8,639 nt of DNA from Magnetovibrio sp. (GTDB lineage: Bacteria; Pseudomonadota; Alphaproteobacteria; Rhodospirillales; Magnetovibrionaceae): the NCBI GenBank assembly GCA_016763895.1, contig JAESSV010000221.1, positions 1-8,639 on the forward strand, given 5' to 3'. This document shows positions 1-7,470 of the stretch, in pieces. Numbering within the stretch: the stretch's first letter is position 1; every line of letters begins with the position of its first letter. A program made the position numbers and the translations under genes. The notes below the pieces were generated by a model. It did no database searches. It saw nothing but the letters and a program-made list of their open reading frames with translations, and was not told the origin of the DNA.

Positions 1-348
1 GGCCGCAATGCGTGGCTGATCGTGTCTTTGACCGAAGGAAAAAATCGGGAAATTCGTCAAGTCATGCGGCACTTGGAATTGCACGTTAACCGCCTTATCC
101 GCAAATCTTTTGGCCCCTTTCGTTTGGGCAATTTGAACCGCGAAGAAGTCATGGAAGTGCCCAAGCATCAATTGATTGAACAATTGGGTGGAAAATACAT
201 GCGCGCCGCCGAAGACAGCGGCGTCGATGTAAACAAATCCAAGCAAGGCTGGGCCAAGGCAAAACCAAAGCCCAATGCCAAGCCCAGAAAGCCCAATGCT
301 AAGCCCAGAAAACCAAAACTTGCGCCAAAGCCCCGAAAGAAACGGTGA
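1..348 (+). CDS. rluB: RsuA/RluB-family 23S/16S rRNA pseudouridine synthase, C-terminal part (5' end outside window)
   Basis: Converts a specific uridine in ribosomal RNA to pseudouridine; RluB acts on 23S rRNA, RsuA on 16S. The frame is open from base 1 (GRNAWLIV...), so the gene begins upstream and the S4 domain and catalytic Asp are not visible. What is seen is the family's conserved C-terminal block: TEGKNREIRQVMRHL, then VNRLIRKSFGPFRLGNL. After about residue 70 of the visible part the protein becomes a lysine/proline/alanine-rich tail ending PRKKR, partly built from a 21-bp tandem repeat; such basic tails are common in this family and probably contact rRNA. The stop TGA shares one base with the ATG of rsmD, implying translational coupling of two rRNA-modification genes. 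The RluB rather than RsuA/RluE assignment is an inference from what is usual in alphaproteobacteria. Confidence 0.9.
   Translation, partial: GRNAWLIVSLTEGKNREIRQVMRHLELHVNRLIRKSFGPFRLGNLNREEVMEVPKHQLIEQLGGKYMRAAEDSGVDVNKSKQGWAKAKPKPNAKPRKPNAKPRKPKLAPKPRKKR
270..311 (+). repeat. 21-bp tandem repeat, two copies, inside the rluB tail
   Basis: Positions 270-290 and 291-311 are two 21-bp units differing at one base (C279 versus T300). The unit is seven codons long, so it duplicates a seven-residue block PNAKPRK in frame; the mismatch is synonymous (GCC/GCT, Ala). It looks like a recent in-frame slippage duplication within a disordered basic tail. Confidence 0.85.
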
Positions 349-902
349 TGCGCATTGTTTCGGGAAAGCATAAAGGACGTCCTTTAACAGCCCCCACAGG
401 CCGCGACACACGCCCCACATCGGACCGGGCACGCGAAGCTATTTTCAACGTGCTCGAACACGGAATTTCTGGTTCGGGATTAAGGGACGCGCGCGTTATT
501 GACGTTTTCGCGGGCACCGGGGCGTTGGGTCTGGAAGCGCTTTCTCGCGGTGCCGAACACTGTACGTTCGTCGAAAGCCATGGCGCAGCCAGACGCATGC
601 TGCAAAAAAATATCCAAGACTTAAACGAAGACCGGGCCACCAAAGTCATTGCAACAAAGGCCGGCTTGATCGGGGACACGGCTGAGCCATGCGATTATGC
701 ATTTTTAGACGCCCCTTATCATCAAGATTTAAGCGCTCAGGCCCTCACAGCCCTGGCCAACGGAAGCTGGTTAAAAGACGGCTGTGTGGTGATGGTCGAA
801 GTGGCCAAGGATGAGCCCTTAACCCCGCCCGAGGGTTTCGAATTTCACAAAGAAAAAAACTACGGAGCCGCCCGCGCGGTGTTTTTAATCTATAGCCGTT
901 AG
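348..902 (+). CDS. rsmD: 16S rRNA (guanine(966)-N(2))-methyltransferase RsmD
   Basis: S-adenosylmethionine-dependent enzyme that methylates N2 of G966 in 16S rRNA of the small subunit. The 184-residue product begins MRIVSGKHKGR, the usual RsmD start, followed by TRPTSDRAREAIFNVLEHG (residues 21-39). The SAM-binding motif I is DVFAGTGALGLEALSRGA (52-69), with the acidic residue of the next strand in FVES (74-77). The catalytic motif, normally DPPY, reads DAPY (121-124). I chose ATG 348 over the in-frame GTG at 345 because the family starts MRI and because ATG 348 overlaps the upstream TGA by one base (TGATG). Length matches the family (about 180-200 aa). It forms a two-gene rRNA-modification operon with the upstream pseudouridine synthase and ends 18 bp from the convergent mutL stop. 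Confidence 0.95.
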   Translation: MRIVSGKHKGRPLTAPTGRDTRPTSDRAREAIFNVLEHGISGSGLRDARVIDVFAGTGALGLEALSRGAEHCTFVESHGAARRMLQKNIQDLNEDRATKVIATKAGLIGDTAEPCDYAFLDAPYHQDLSAQALTALANGSWLKDGCVVMVEVAKDEPLTPPEGFEFHKEKNYGAARAVFLIYSR

Positions 903-920
903 CGTTTTAATCTATTGGTG

Positions 921-2705
921 TTAGCGGCGGCCAAACAATTTTTCGATATCGGCCAATTTCAATTCCACATACGTGGGACGACCATGGTTGCATTGTCCCG
1001 AATGTGGAGTGGCTTCCATTTCGCGCAACAAAGCATTCATTTCCGCGCCCTGTAATCGCCGACCTGCGCGCACGCTGCCGTGGCAAGCCATGGTCGCGGC
1101 CACGTCGGCCAATTTTTCTTCCAACAAAACCGCGTCCCCCCATGTGGCCAGTTCATCGCCCAAGTCCTGAACCAATTTATGAACGTCGACATTGCCCAAC
1201 ATGGCGGGGGTTTCGCGCACCACAATGGCCCCTTCGCCAAAGGGTTCTAAAACCAGCCCCAACTTTGCAAATTCATCGACACGCGCGGCAATGCGGGCGG
1301 CTGATCCTTCATCAAGTTCGACCACTTCGGGCAACAACAAGCCTTGGCGGGCGATGCTGCCTTTGCTCATTTCCGTTTTCATGCGTTCATACACAAGGCG
1401 TTCATGGGCCGCGTGTTGATCGACGATAACGATGCCGTCTTTGGTTTGCGCCACGATATACGTTTCGTGCAACTGAGCCCGCGCAACACCCAAGGGGAAA
1501 TCCGGGGTGGCTTCGATTTCGACCTCTTCTTGGCGTGCGGTTGGCGTCATGTCTAGGTTTTGAAAGGGCGCTTGAAAAGTTGCCGCACGATCGGCTAGCC
1601 CCCCGCCATGCGAAAACGGTCGAGACTGTATTTGGTGAGCAAAGTTAGCTCCGCTTCCCTGTGCGGCCCCCAATGCCGCATCCGACACGGTGGTGGATGC
1701 GCGGTGCCCGGCATCGGCCAAGGCATGTCGCAAGGCGCTGACAATTAATCCCCGCACCAAGGCCGGGTCTTGAAACCGCACCTCGGTTTTGGCGGGGTGC
1801 ACGTTGACGTCAACACCTTCGGGGGGAAGCTCAAGATACAACGCCACATACGGGTAACGGTCATGAGCCAGGAAATCGCGGTACGCCCCCCGCAACGCGC
1901 CATAAAATAATTTATCGCGCACCGGACGACCGTTTACAAACATATATTGCTGGTTGGCGTTGCCCCGGTTCAATGTGGGCAACCCAATATACCCCGTAAG
2001 TTTTACGCCTTCGCGGTCGGCATCGACACGAATGGAATTGTCGAAAAAAGCCCGTCCCATGACATCCCCCAAACGGTCCAGGCGTTGATGAAACAAATCA
2101 CCTTGGGCCGGGGCAAGGCGGATCACGGTGCGTTTTTCATCCGCCAACGTAAAACCGACACCCGGATGGGCCATGGCCAAACGGTTGACGATTTCCACCG
2201 CATGTGTGAGTTCGGTGCGCGCCGTTTTCAAAAATTTTAGCCGCGCCGGCGTGGCAAAAAACAAATCGCGGACTTCGATGCGCGTCCCTTGTGGATTGGC
2301 GGCGGGTTCAACGTCAAACACTTTTCCGCCTTCGATGCGCAACACCCATGCGCTGTCTGCTCCTTGGGCTCGAGACGTAATCGACACCCGCGCCACGGCG
2401 CCAATGGACGGCAAGGCTTCGCCCCGAAAACCCAACGATTTGATGTGCACCAAATCATCATCGGGCAGTTTAGACGTGGCGTGGCGTTCAATGGCCAGAG
2501 GCAATTCATCGGGGCTCATACCACACCCATCATCGGTGACGGCGATCAACGTGCGCCCGCCATCGCGCAATTGAATGTCGATATTTTTCGCGCCGGCATC
2601 CAGGCTGTTTTCCACCAGCTCTTTCAACGCCGATGCGGGGCGTTCCACCACTTCACCGGCGGCGATTTGGTTAACCAGGGTTTCGGGAAGTCTGCGCAGG
2701 ACCAT
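921..2705 (-). CDS. mutL: DNA mismatch repair protein MutL, endonuclease-motif type
   Basis: MutL couples mismatch recognition by MutS to strand incision and excision. The 594-residue product is full length. The N-terminal GHKL ATPase shows [11 protein letters not shown] (29-39), DDGCGM (58-63), GFRGEA (92-97) and [11 protein letters not shown] (140-150), then the second N-terminal lobe with HPAKTEVRF (303-311). A variable linker (about 330-405) leads to the dimerisation domain with [12 protein letters not shown] (429-440), which fits the endonuclease motif DQHA(X)2E(X)4E, together with ACHGS (540-544) and CNHGRPT (572-578). QGLLLP (454-459) fits the sliding-clamp binding pattern Qxx(L/I)xP. 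This is the nicking type expected in bacteria lacking MutH. ATG 2705 is required because residues 5-18 ([14 protein letters not shown]) are essential to the ATPase fold; the start therefore lies 35 nt inside pgi and translation is probably coupled to it. Confidence 0.97.
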   Translation of the reverse strand: MVLRRLPETLVNQIAAGEVVERPASALKELVENSLDAGAKNIDIQLRDGGRTLIAVTDDGCGMSPDELPLAIERHATSKLPDDDLVHIKSLGFRGEALPSIGAVARVSITSRAQGADSAWVLRIEGGKVFDVEPAANPQGTRIEVRDLFFATPARLKFLKTARTELTHAVEIVNRLAMAHPGVGFTLADEKRTVIRLAPAQGDLFHQRLDRLGDVMGRAFFDNSIRVDADREGVKLTGYIGLPTLNRGNANQQYMFVNGRPVRDKLFYGALRGAYRDFLAHDRYPYVALYLELPPEGVDVNVHPAKTEVRFQDPALVRGLIVSALRHALADAGHRASTTVSDAALGAAQGSGANFAHQIQSRPFSHGGGLADRAATFQAPFQNLDMTPTARQEEVEIEATPDFPLGVARAQLHETYIVAQTKDGIVIVDQHAAHERLVYERMKTEMSKGSIARQGLLLPEVVELDEGSAARIAARVDEFAKLGLVLEPFGEGAIVVRETPAMLGNVDVHKLVQDLGDELATWGDAVLLEEKLADVAATMACHGSVRAGRRLQGAEMNALLREMEATPHSGQCNHGRPTYVELKLADIEKLFGRR

Positions 2706-4026
2706 AGCTGTATAAGCCCATTTCCGACAAAAATTGGCGCGTCAAAACTTTGCCTTCTTCAACGGCGGGCTGATCAAAAGCATCCACGCCCAACAAGCCC
2801 GCCGCGATGATCGTTTCCAACATGAAATGCATCAACAAGCCCCCCATGACTTCTTCGTCCAGATGGGCCAATTGAAACAAGCGCACAGGACAGCCATTGT
2901 TCACCAGAGTTTCTGCGGTGGCGCGTTGTTCCGATTCCAATAAATCCCCCATACGACGCCGTTGCAGATAGGCAAGGCCGGGCTCTTTCACCAACGCATT
3001 TGAAATCAAGCGCCCCTGACCCTGTACATCCAAAGTCACCAAGGTAAACAGTTTGTCCCGGGGGCCGTCCAGATACAATTGCATTTGGCTGTGTTGATCC
3101 CGCGTGCCCATGGCGCGAATGGGGGTTGTCCCTGAGCCATCTTTGCCCAAACTTTCCGCCCACAATTGTTGAAACCACAAACCAAAATTAGACAATCGAT
3201 CCGCATAAGGCATCAGCACCGTATTGGGGATTTTCTTCTTTTTTAAAAAGGCAATTTGCAAAGCCGCGCCAACTGCGGGATCAGATTCTTGTGGATTGGG
3301 GCCAAACAAGGTTGCATCCAAAACGCGTTTTGCCCCTTTGCGCACGGCAAAGGCATCCAACCCCGCGATCATCGCCGGCAACAACCCCACCAGAGACAGA
3401 GCAGAATAACGCCCCCCCACATTAAGCGGATGGTCCAACACCGGAAGGCTCAAGCGATCCGCCAAAGATCGCAACGGATTTTGTTCGGAATTTTGACTGG
3501 GCTCGGTGATCACCAACACGTGGTTGGCGGCGTTATCGCGCCCCCCCAAAGTCATCAAGCGATCCAGGCACGCAATAAATTGCGCCACAGTTTCCGCCGT
3601 TGAACCGGATTTCGAAATCACGATAAATCCGGTGCGGATCAGGTCAAGCTGTTCGAATAACAATTCGAACGTATCGGGATCAACGTTATCGAGGAAATGA
3701 ATTTTGGGCCCACCCGTGCGCGGGCCAAAGCCGCTGTCGGCCAAAGAATACAAGGTTTGCCCGCCCAGCGAAGAGCCGCCGGTGCCCAACACCACAACAT
3801 CGTCAAATTTGGTGCGGAACCGTTTGGCAACGACTTCAAGGTCTTCAAGATCTGAGCGCATTTCTGGCAAGCGCAACACCGGTAATTCGCCGCTTTCATA
3901 AAGCTCTTTTAAGCCGTCGATCACAGGGCCGGTGAGGTCCTGAAATTCGCGAAAGTCGTCGTTACTTAAACCGGGCTTGCCCACATGGGAAACAAAACAG
4001 TTTTGAATGATCTGATGATAAAGCAT
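2671..4026 (-). CDS. pgi: Glucose-6-phosphate isomerase (short form)
   Basis: Cytoplasmic enzyme interconverting glucose 6-phosphate and fructose 6-phosphate. From ATG 4026 the protein has 451 residues, shorter than the roughly 550-residue E. coli type but like forms I recall from alphaproteobacteria. Two SIS-fold sugar-phosphate sites are clear: GTGGSSLGG (81-89) and SKSGSTAET (138-146). Probable catalytic residues are Glu291 in WAESLGKDG, His312 in RDQHSQ and Lys426 in [12 protein letters not shown] at 4062 would add 12 residues (463 aa), but ATG 4026 is preceded by a G-rich ribosome-binding stretch (GAGGGGGG) and by a TATATT box that would place transcription start downstream of 4062. The 3' end overlaps mutL by 35 nt and encodes a tail after YSYGPAQ. 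It could also be related to the isomerase half of transaldolase/isomerase fusions, but no transaldolase part is present. Confidence 0.93.
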   Translation of the reverse strand: MLYHQIIQNCFVSHVGKPGLSNDDFREFQDLTGPVIDGLKELYESGELPVLRLPEMRSDLEDLEVVAKRFRTKFDDVVVLGTGGSSLGGQTLYSLADSGFGPRTGGPKIHFLDNVDPDTFELLFEQLDLIRTGFIVISKSGSTAETVAQFIACLDRLMTLGGRDNAANHVLVITEPSQNSEQNPLRSLADRLSLPVLDHPLNVGGRYSALSLVGLLPAMIAGLDAFAVRKGAKRVLDATLFGPNPQESDPAVGAALQIAFLKKKKIPNTVLMPYADRLSNFGLWFQQLWAESLGKDGSGTTPIRAMGTRDQHSQMQLYLDGPRDKLFTLVTLDVQGQGRLISNALVKEPGLAYLQRRRMGDLLESEQRATAETLVNNGCPVRLFQLAHLDEEVMGGLLMHFMLETIIAAGLLGVDAFDQPAVEEGKVLTRQFLSEMGLYSYGPAQTSRNPG

Positions 4027-4046
4027 TGCTGCCAAGCCCCCCTCAA

Positions 4047-4076
4047 AATATACGAATCGCACGTCTTACGGTTCAC
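4047..4076 (-). promoter_or_regulatory. Possible sigma-70-type promoter for pgi-mutL
   Basis: Reading the minus strand, GTGAAC (4071-4076) is followed after 18 bp by TATATT (4047-4052), with ATG 4026 another 20 bp downstream. The -10-like box is good and the -35-like box poor (3 of 6 to TTGACA). It lies in the 135-bp gap between the M16 gene end and pgi. Predicted only from motif resemblance. Confidence 0.3.
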
Positions 4077-4100
4077 CATAGCCGAGGTTGCCCCCATGTC

Positions 4101-4136
4101 TCAAGAGTGGCCTCAAGAGTGGCCTCAAGAGTGGCC
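4101..4136. repeat. Perfect 12-bp tandem repeat, three copies, in the M16-pgi intergenic gap
   Basis: Three identical consecutive units of TCAAGAGTGGCC occupy 4101-4112, 4113-4124 and 4125-4136. The run sits between the stop of the M16 partner gene (4162) and pgi, about 25 bp upstream of the possible -35 box. On the pgi strand each unit reads GGCCACTCTTGA and carries a GGCC palindrome. It is non-coding on the strand of the flanking genes. It could be simple slippage DNA, part of a leader structure, or a repeated protein-binding site; nothing in the sequence decides between these. Confidence 0.9.
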
Positions 4137-4161
4137 ATTAAGGGTGGCACGGGCACAGAGG

Positions 4162-5469
4162 TCAGGGGCTGGAAACAATGCCTTTGGGTTTGCCGACCAC
4201 GACGACATTCAAGTGATCAGCCTTTAAGTATTTCGCCGCAACCCGGCGCACGTCTTTTAAGGTCACAGATGAAATATAGCCATTTCGCTTGTCTAGATAA
4301 TCAATACCCAAATCGTTTTCTTGCATGGCAACCAACACCCCAGCAATGGCCGATGTTGAGGTGAACCGCAAAGGAAAAGACCCGGTGATATAGGTTTTTG
4401 CATCGTCGAGTTCTTGTTGATTTAAATCACCCTCAGCCAAGCGTTTCCATTCGGCACGGATAATGTCCAAGGTTTCCTGCACCCGGGAATTTTCGGTTCC
4501 CGCACGACCAATGATCATGCCGGTCTTTTCAAACGGATAAAGATTTGTGCCGACACTGTACGCCAAGCCCCGTTTTTCGCGCACTTCGCTATACAGCCGG
4601 GACGTAAAGCTTCCCCCACCCAAAATGTGGTTCATCACCAAGGCCGCATAAAAATCGGGATCATTGCGTTTCGGCCCACCATGGCCAAACAAAATCGAGC
4701 TTTGCACCAAATCTTTTTCAATCACGATCGTGCGACCTTGGGCATTGACGGTGACGTCGGGAACTTCAGATGGCCCCGGATTTAACGGCAATGCGCCAAA
4801 GGTTCGGTCTAATAATTCGCCTAAGCGTTTCGGTGTCACATCCCCCACCACGCCGATTTTCAACGTTTTCAAAGCCAATCTCATTTTGACAAAATTGACC
4901 AGATCTTGTCGGGTGATCGCCCGCACACTGGCCAAGGTTCCCTTCGCACGGCGCGCATAGGCATGATTGGGGAAGAAGCCTTTAAACAAAGCCCGGATCG
5001 CTAAGGTATTTGGGTTTTCTTCATCGCTTTTTAGCCCCGCTTCAATTTGGCTCTTTAAGCGATCCACGGGTTCGGCATCAAAACGAGGTTCATTTAGGGC
5101 AAGCCGCAACAATTCAAAGGCTTTGTCTTCATGGGATTTAAGGGTTCTAAACTGAGCTGAAAAATGATCGCGCCCGGCGGAAAACCGGACCGTGATGGAT
5201 TGATCCGTCAGGCTGCCTTGAAACGTTTGGCTGTCCAAATTCCCGGCGCCTTCGTCCATGGTGGTCGAGGCCAAGTGCGCAAGACCTTCTTTGCCTTGGG
5301 GGTCAAGTTCAGATCCGCCGCCAAAAGAAAACCGCATGGACACCAAAGGATTGGCATGATCTTGCACCAACCACGCCTCGATGCCGCCGGGGCTCACCAC
5401 CCGTTCAACGTCGACCGCGTGCGCCGCAAACGGCAAAAGGCTCAAAATGAAGACATAAATAAATTTCAT
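4162..5469 (-). CDS. M16 family peptidase-like protein, non-catalytic partner subunit, exported
   Basis: A 435-residue M16B-family protein (insulinase/mitochondrial processing peptidase fold). The N-terminus is a classical Sec signal peptide with likely cleavage after AHA (residue 18), so it should be periplasmic. At the place of the zinc motif HxxEH it reads HLAST (65-69): the Glu and second His are replaced, so this chain should not bind the catalytic zinc. It keeps the C-terminal conserved stretch SRLYSEVREKRGLAYSV (290-306), with the Arg291 and Tyr304 that in two-chain M16B enzymes help shape the substrate site. Its start overlaps the upstream catalytic M16 gene by ATGA, and AAGAAGG just upstream serves as ribosome-binding site. 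The natural reading is an obligate heterodimer of the two products, with one chain giving zinc and the other substrate contacts. The substrate is unknown. Confidence 0.92.
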   Translation of the reverse strand: MKFIYVFILSLLPFAAHAVDVERVVSPGGIEAWLVQDHANPLVSMRFSFGGGSELDPQGKEGLAHLASTTMDEGAGNLDSQTFQGSLTDQSITVRFSAGRDHFSAQFRTLKSHEDKAFELLRLALNEPRFDAEPVDRLKSQIEAGLKSDEENPNTLAIRALFKGFFPNHAYARRAKGTLASVRAITRQDLVNFVKMRLALKTLKIGVVGDVTPKRLGELLDRTFGALPLNPGPSEVPDVTVNAQGRTIVIEKDLVQSSILFGHGGPKRNDPDFYAALVMNHILGGGSFTSRLYSEVREKRGLAYSVGTNLYPFEKTGMIIGRAGTENSRVQETLDIIRAEWKRLAEGDLNQQELDDAKTYITGSFPLRFTSTSAIAGVLVAMQENDLGIDYLDKRNGYISSVTLKDVRRVAAKYLKADHLNVVVVGKPKGIVSSP

Positions 5470-6818
5470 GAGCCTTCTTTCGTATTCGACAAGGGCAAAA
5501 GCTTGCTTGTAATGTTGCGGGGTTCACTTAAAACGGCTTTTAAAGCTTCAATCACGTCTTGTTCCGTAACCGCCGCGATGCGCTCAGGCCAGTCTTCGAC
5601 GTCGGCGATGGTGTGACCCGACGCCAATGCCGAGCCAATGGCCCAAGCCCCCGATTTCATTTCATCGCGGGCAAAAACAGCCTCCGACAACATCCGGGTT
5701 TTGATGCGTTTTAACTCGCCCTTGGCCAAGCCTTGGTCAATCAATTTTTGCGCTTGGGTGCGGACGGCTTTGGCCAAAACATCCAAGTCAACATTGGCAC
5801 GCGGACTCGCGTAAAATACAAAATGACCATCGCCGCGCGCCCCTGAATCGTAATACGTGCCCGTGCTGATCGCCAATTTTTGTTCAATCACCAACGATCG
5901 GTACAACCGCGACGTTCCACCCGAACCCAAGATTTCGTTGAGAACTTCCAAGGCCGAAACCCGCACATTATCCCCATTTGTCAAGGACGGTTGAAGGACG
6001 GTTTGCGACCACACAGGTTGGCGCACCCGGGCGTCTTTCAAAATGCTTTCGCCGCCTTTTATGGCCGTGGTGGTGACCAGGTTGCGCCGAGGCTGAACGG
6101 GTTCGGATTTGATGGTTCCATAATATTTTTTGGCAAGCCGTTTGACGTTTGCCACATCCACATCCCCGGCAATCACCAAAATTGCATTATCCGGGGCATA
6201 GTTGGCTTTGTAAAAGGCAAGTGCATCTTCACGTGTTAAGGCGGCCAATTCCGGGCGCCAACCGATGATGGGGCGACCGTAGGGATGGTTTTTAGGGTAT
6301 AATGTTTGATTGGCGATGACGCGCAATCTGGCCCCCGGATTGTTTTCAATGCGCTGATTGCGTTCTTCAAGCACCACATCGCGTTCGGTTTTGACATCCT
6401 TTGGGTCCAACACCAAATTGGTCATGCGATCGGCTTCCAGGCTCATCACCATTTCCAAACGATCCGTGGCAACGGTTTGGTGATAGCCCGTATAATCCAA
6501 CGAGGTAAAAGCGTTTTCCTGACCACCATGTTGGGCCAGTTTCCGGGAAAATAATCCGTCTGGATTTTTCGGCGTGCCCTTAAACATCAAGTGTTCCAGC
6601 AAATGCGCCACACCCGACTTGCCCTGAGGCTCATCAGAAGACCCGGCACGGTACCAGACCATATGCAAAACCACGGGAGCACGGTGATTGGGCAACACCA
6701 CCACTTGCATGCCATTGTCTAGGGTAAAGGTTTCGGGATCAAAGACACCCCCGCGCTTTACGGTTGAACACGCGGAAAGGACTGAGATGGAAATCAAGAC
6801 GGCTAATAATTTTTTCAT
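5466..6818 (-). CDS. M16 family zinc metallopeptidase, catalytic subunit, lipoprotein
   Basis: A 450-residue M16B peptidase. HLLEH (72-76) is the inverted zinc motif HxxEH, with Glu75 as the catalytic base and His72/His76 as ligands; the third ligand is in LEERNQR (Glu151 or Glu152), at the family's usual spacing of about 75 residues. The N-terminus is a lipoprotein signal with lipobox LSAC (14-17), so Cys17 is probably lipidated and processed by LspA, encoded two genes upstream. Ser at +2 argues against inner-membrane retention and suggests an outer-membrane anchor, by analogy with enterobacterial sorting. The C-terminal half retains GSGGTSRLYRSLVIEQKLA. It is first in a two-gene unit with the non-catalytic partner (ATGA overlap) and follows a 94-bp gap with a possible promoter. 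No strong Shine-Dalgarno is seen before ATG 6818. It resembles proteins annotated as zinc protease or PqqL-like; the physiological substrate cannot be read from the sequence. Confidence 0.94.
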   Translation of the reverse strand: MKKLLAVLISISVLSACSTVKRGGVFDPETFTLDNGMQVVVLPNHRAPVVLHMVWYRAGSSDEPQGKSGVAHLLEHLMFKGTPKNPDGLFSRKLAQHGGQENAFTSLDYTGYHQTVATDRLEMVMSLEADRMTNLVLDPKDVKTERDVVLEERNQRIENNPGARLRVIANQTLYPKNHPYGRPIIGWRPELAALTREDALAFYKANYAPDNAILVIAGDVDVANVKRLAKKYYGTIKSEPVQPRRNLVTTTAIKGGESILKDARVRQPVWSQTVLQPSLTNGDNVRVSALEVLNEILGSGGTSRLYRSLVIEQKLAISTGTYYDSGARGDGHFVFYASPRANVDLDVLAKAVRTQAQKLIDQGLAKGELKRIKTRMLSEAVFARDEMKSGAWAIGSALASGHTIADVEDWPERIAAVTEQDVIEALKAVLSEPRNITSKLLPLSNTKEGS

Positions 6819-6866
6819 GGTATTTTCTTAACGCTCAATTGAGGCAGAACGATGAACAAAAAGTGA

Positions 6867-6902
6867 AATACAAAAGATAGCTCAACCCTTGGGTCAAGAG
6901 CT
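6867..6902 (-). terminator. Weak candidate intrinsic terminator after the DUF3035 gene
   Basis: On the minus strand, 11 bases past the TAG of the DUF3035 gene, AGCTC and GAGCT can pair around an inner GACC/GGTT stem with a four-base loop and a two-base bulge (6879-6902), followed by a T-rich run TATCTTTTGTATTT. The stem is short and bulged and the T-run interrupted, so efficiency is doubtful. It would close the ileS-lspA-DUF3035 unit. Confidence 0.35.
6868..6897 (-). promoter_or_regulatory. Possible sigma-70-type promoter for the M16 peptidase pair
   Basis: TTGACC (6892-6897, 5 of 6 to the -35 consensus) is followed after 18 bp by TTGTAT (6868-6873), a weak -10 box, inside the 94-bp gap before ATG 6818. 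It would give a leader of about 40 nt. It overlaps the candidate terminator hairpin, so at most one reading may be right, or readthrough and reinitiation may be combined. Confidence 0.35.
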
Positions 6903-6912
6903 CTTAATTGAA

Positions 6913-7470
6913 CTAGCCACTAAATACACCTTCTAAAGGTGCTTTTTTCCTTGGCTCAATCACAGGCGAGCTGCCTTCGCTCACCGGAGTGCCCAAAGCC
7001 TGGCTTTCCTGGATACGTTTTGTTTCCTCAGCGGCATTAACCACCGCGCCCGTTTCGGTCTGACGCCAAAACAGCATGCTTTCGATGACCGTTTTGTCTT
7101 CTTCGGCGAAAGCTGTGGTTTCTTTGTTAATGACTTGGCGAATGTTCGGGTCAGAATTGCGAACGCCCGCGCGGGTCAACAAAGCCGTCGTCCCCGGTGT
7201 GGCCGCACGCACAGGAACAACCGTCCGTGAGCTGTTTTCCAACAACACCCGCCGGGCCGTTTCTTGGGGGCTGCTCAAATCATCCCCACCATCCGGTCCG
7301 GGCATGGGACGCACGCCATAATCAGGCGGCATGGTCAATGGCGCGCGGGTATACACCGCAAATTCGTCAGGAATGGCTTTGGTTTGGGTCAAACTTTGAC
7401 GCACATCCGCACAAGATGAGAGCAAAATCCCCCCGGCAACGGCGATCAAAATGGCTGTCGTGTTCTTCAT
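6913..7470 (-). CDS. DUF3035-family lipoprotein of unknown function
   Basis: A 185-residue protein with a lipoprotein signal: a hydrophobic stretch (6-18) ending in the lipobox LSSC (17-20), so Cys20 should be lipidated. The mature part carries PDEFAVYTRAPLTMPPDYGVRPMP (split here as PDEFAVYTRAPL, residues 34-45, then TMPPDYGVRPMP, 46-57), the stretch I associate with DUF3035, a family typical of alphaproteobacteria. The rest is hydrophilic with no catalytic motif I recognise and ends GVFSG. Its ATG overlaps the lspA stop as ATGA, so the lipoprotein is probably co-translated with the peptidase that matures it. Family membership comes from memory of the motif and genomic position, not from a search; the function is not known to me. 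No strong ribosome-binding site precedes the start, consistent with translational coupling. Confidence 0.85.
   Translation of the reverse strand: MKNTTAILIAVAGGILLSSCADVRQSLTQTKAIPDEFAVYTRAPLTMPPDYGVRPMPGPDGGDDLSSPQETARRVLLENSSRTVVPVRAATPGTTALLTRAGVRNSDPNIRQVINKETTAFAEEDKTVIESMLFWRQTETGAVVNAAEETKRIQESQALGTPVSEGSSPVIEPRKKAPLEGVFSG

Noticed and set aside
345..347. GTG 345 as the rsmD start
   Set aside because: It would add one Met before the canonical MRIVSG start; ATG 348 with TGATG coupling fits better.
2289..2810. 173-codon open frame on the plus strand opposite mutL and the end of pgi
   Set aside because: It is antisense to conserved MutL ATPase motifs, has His/Gln-rich shadow composition and no recognisable domain.
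4027..4062. N-terminal extension of pgi from GTG 4062
   Set aside because: The extra 12 residues match nothing I recognise, and the better ribosome-binding stretch and the possible -10 box both favour ATG 4026; kept only as an alternative.
4099..4136. Minimal CRISPR array
   Set aside because: The 12-bp units are directly adjacent without spacers, and no cas gene is nearby.
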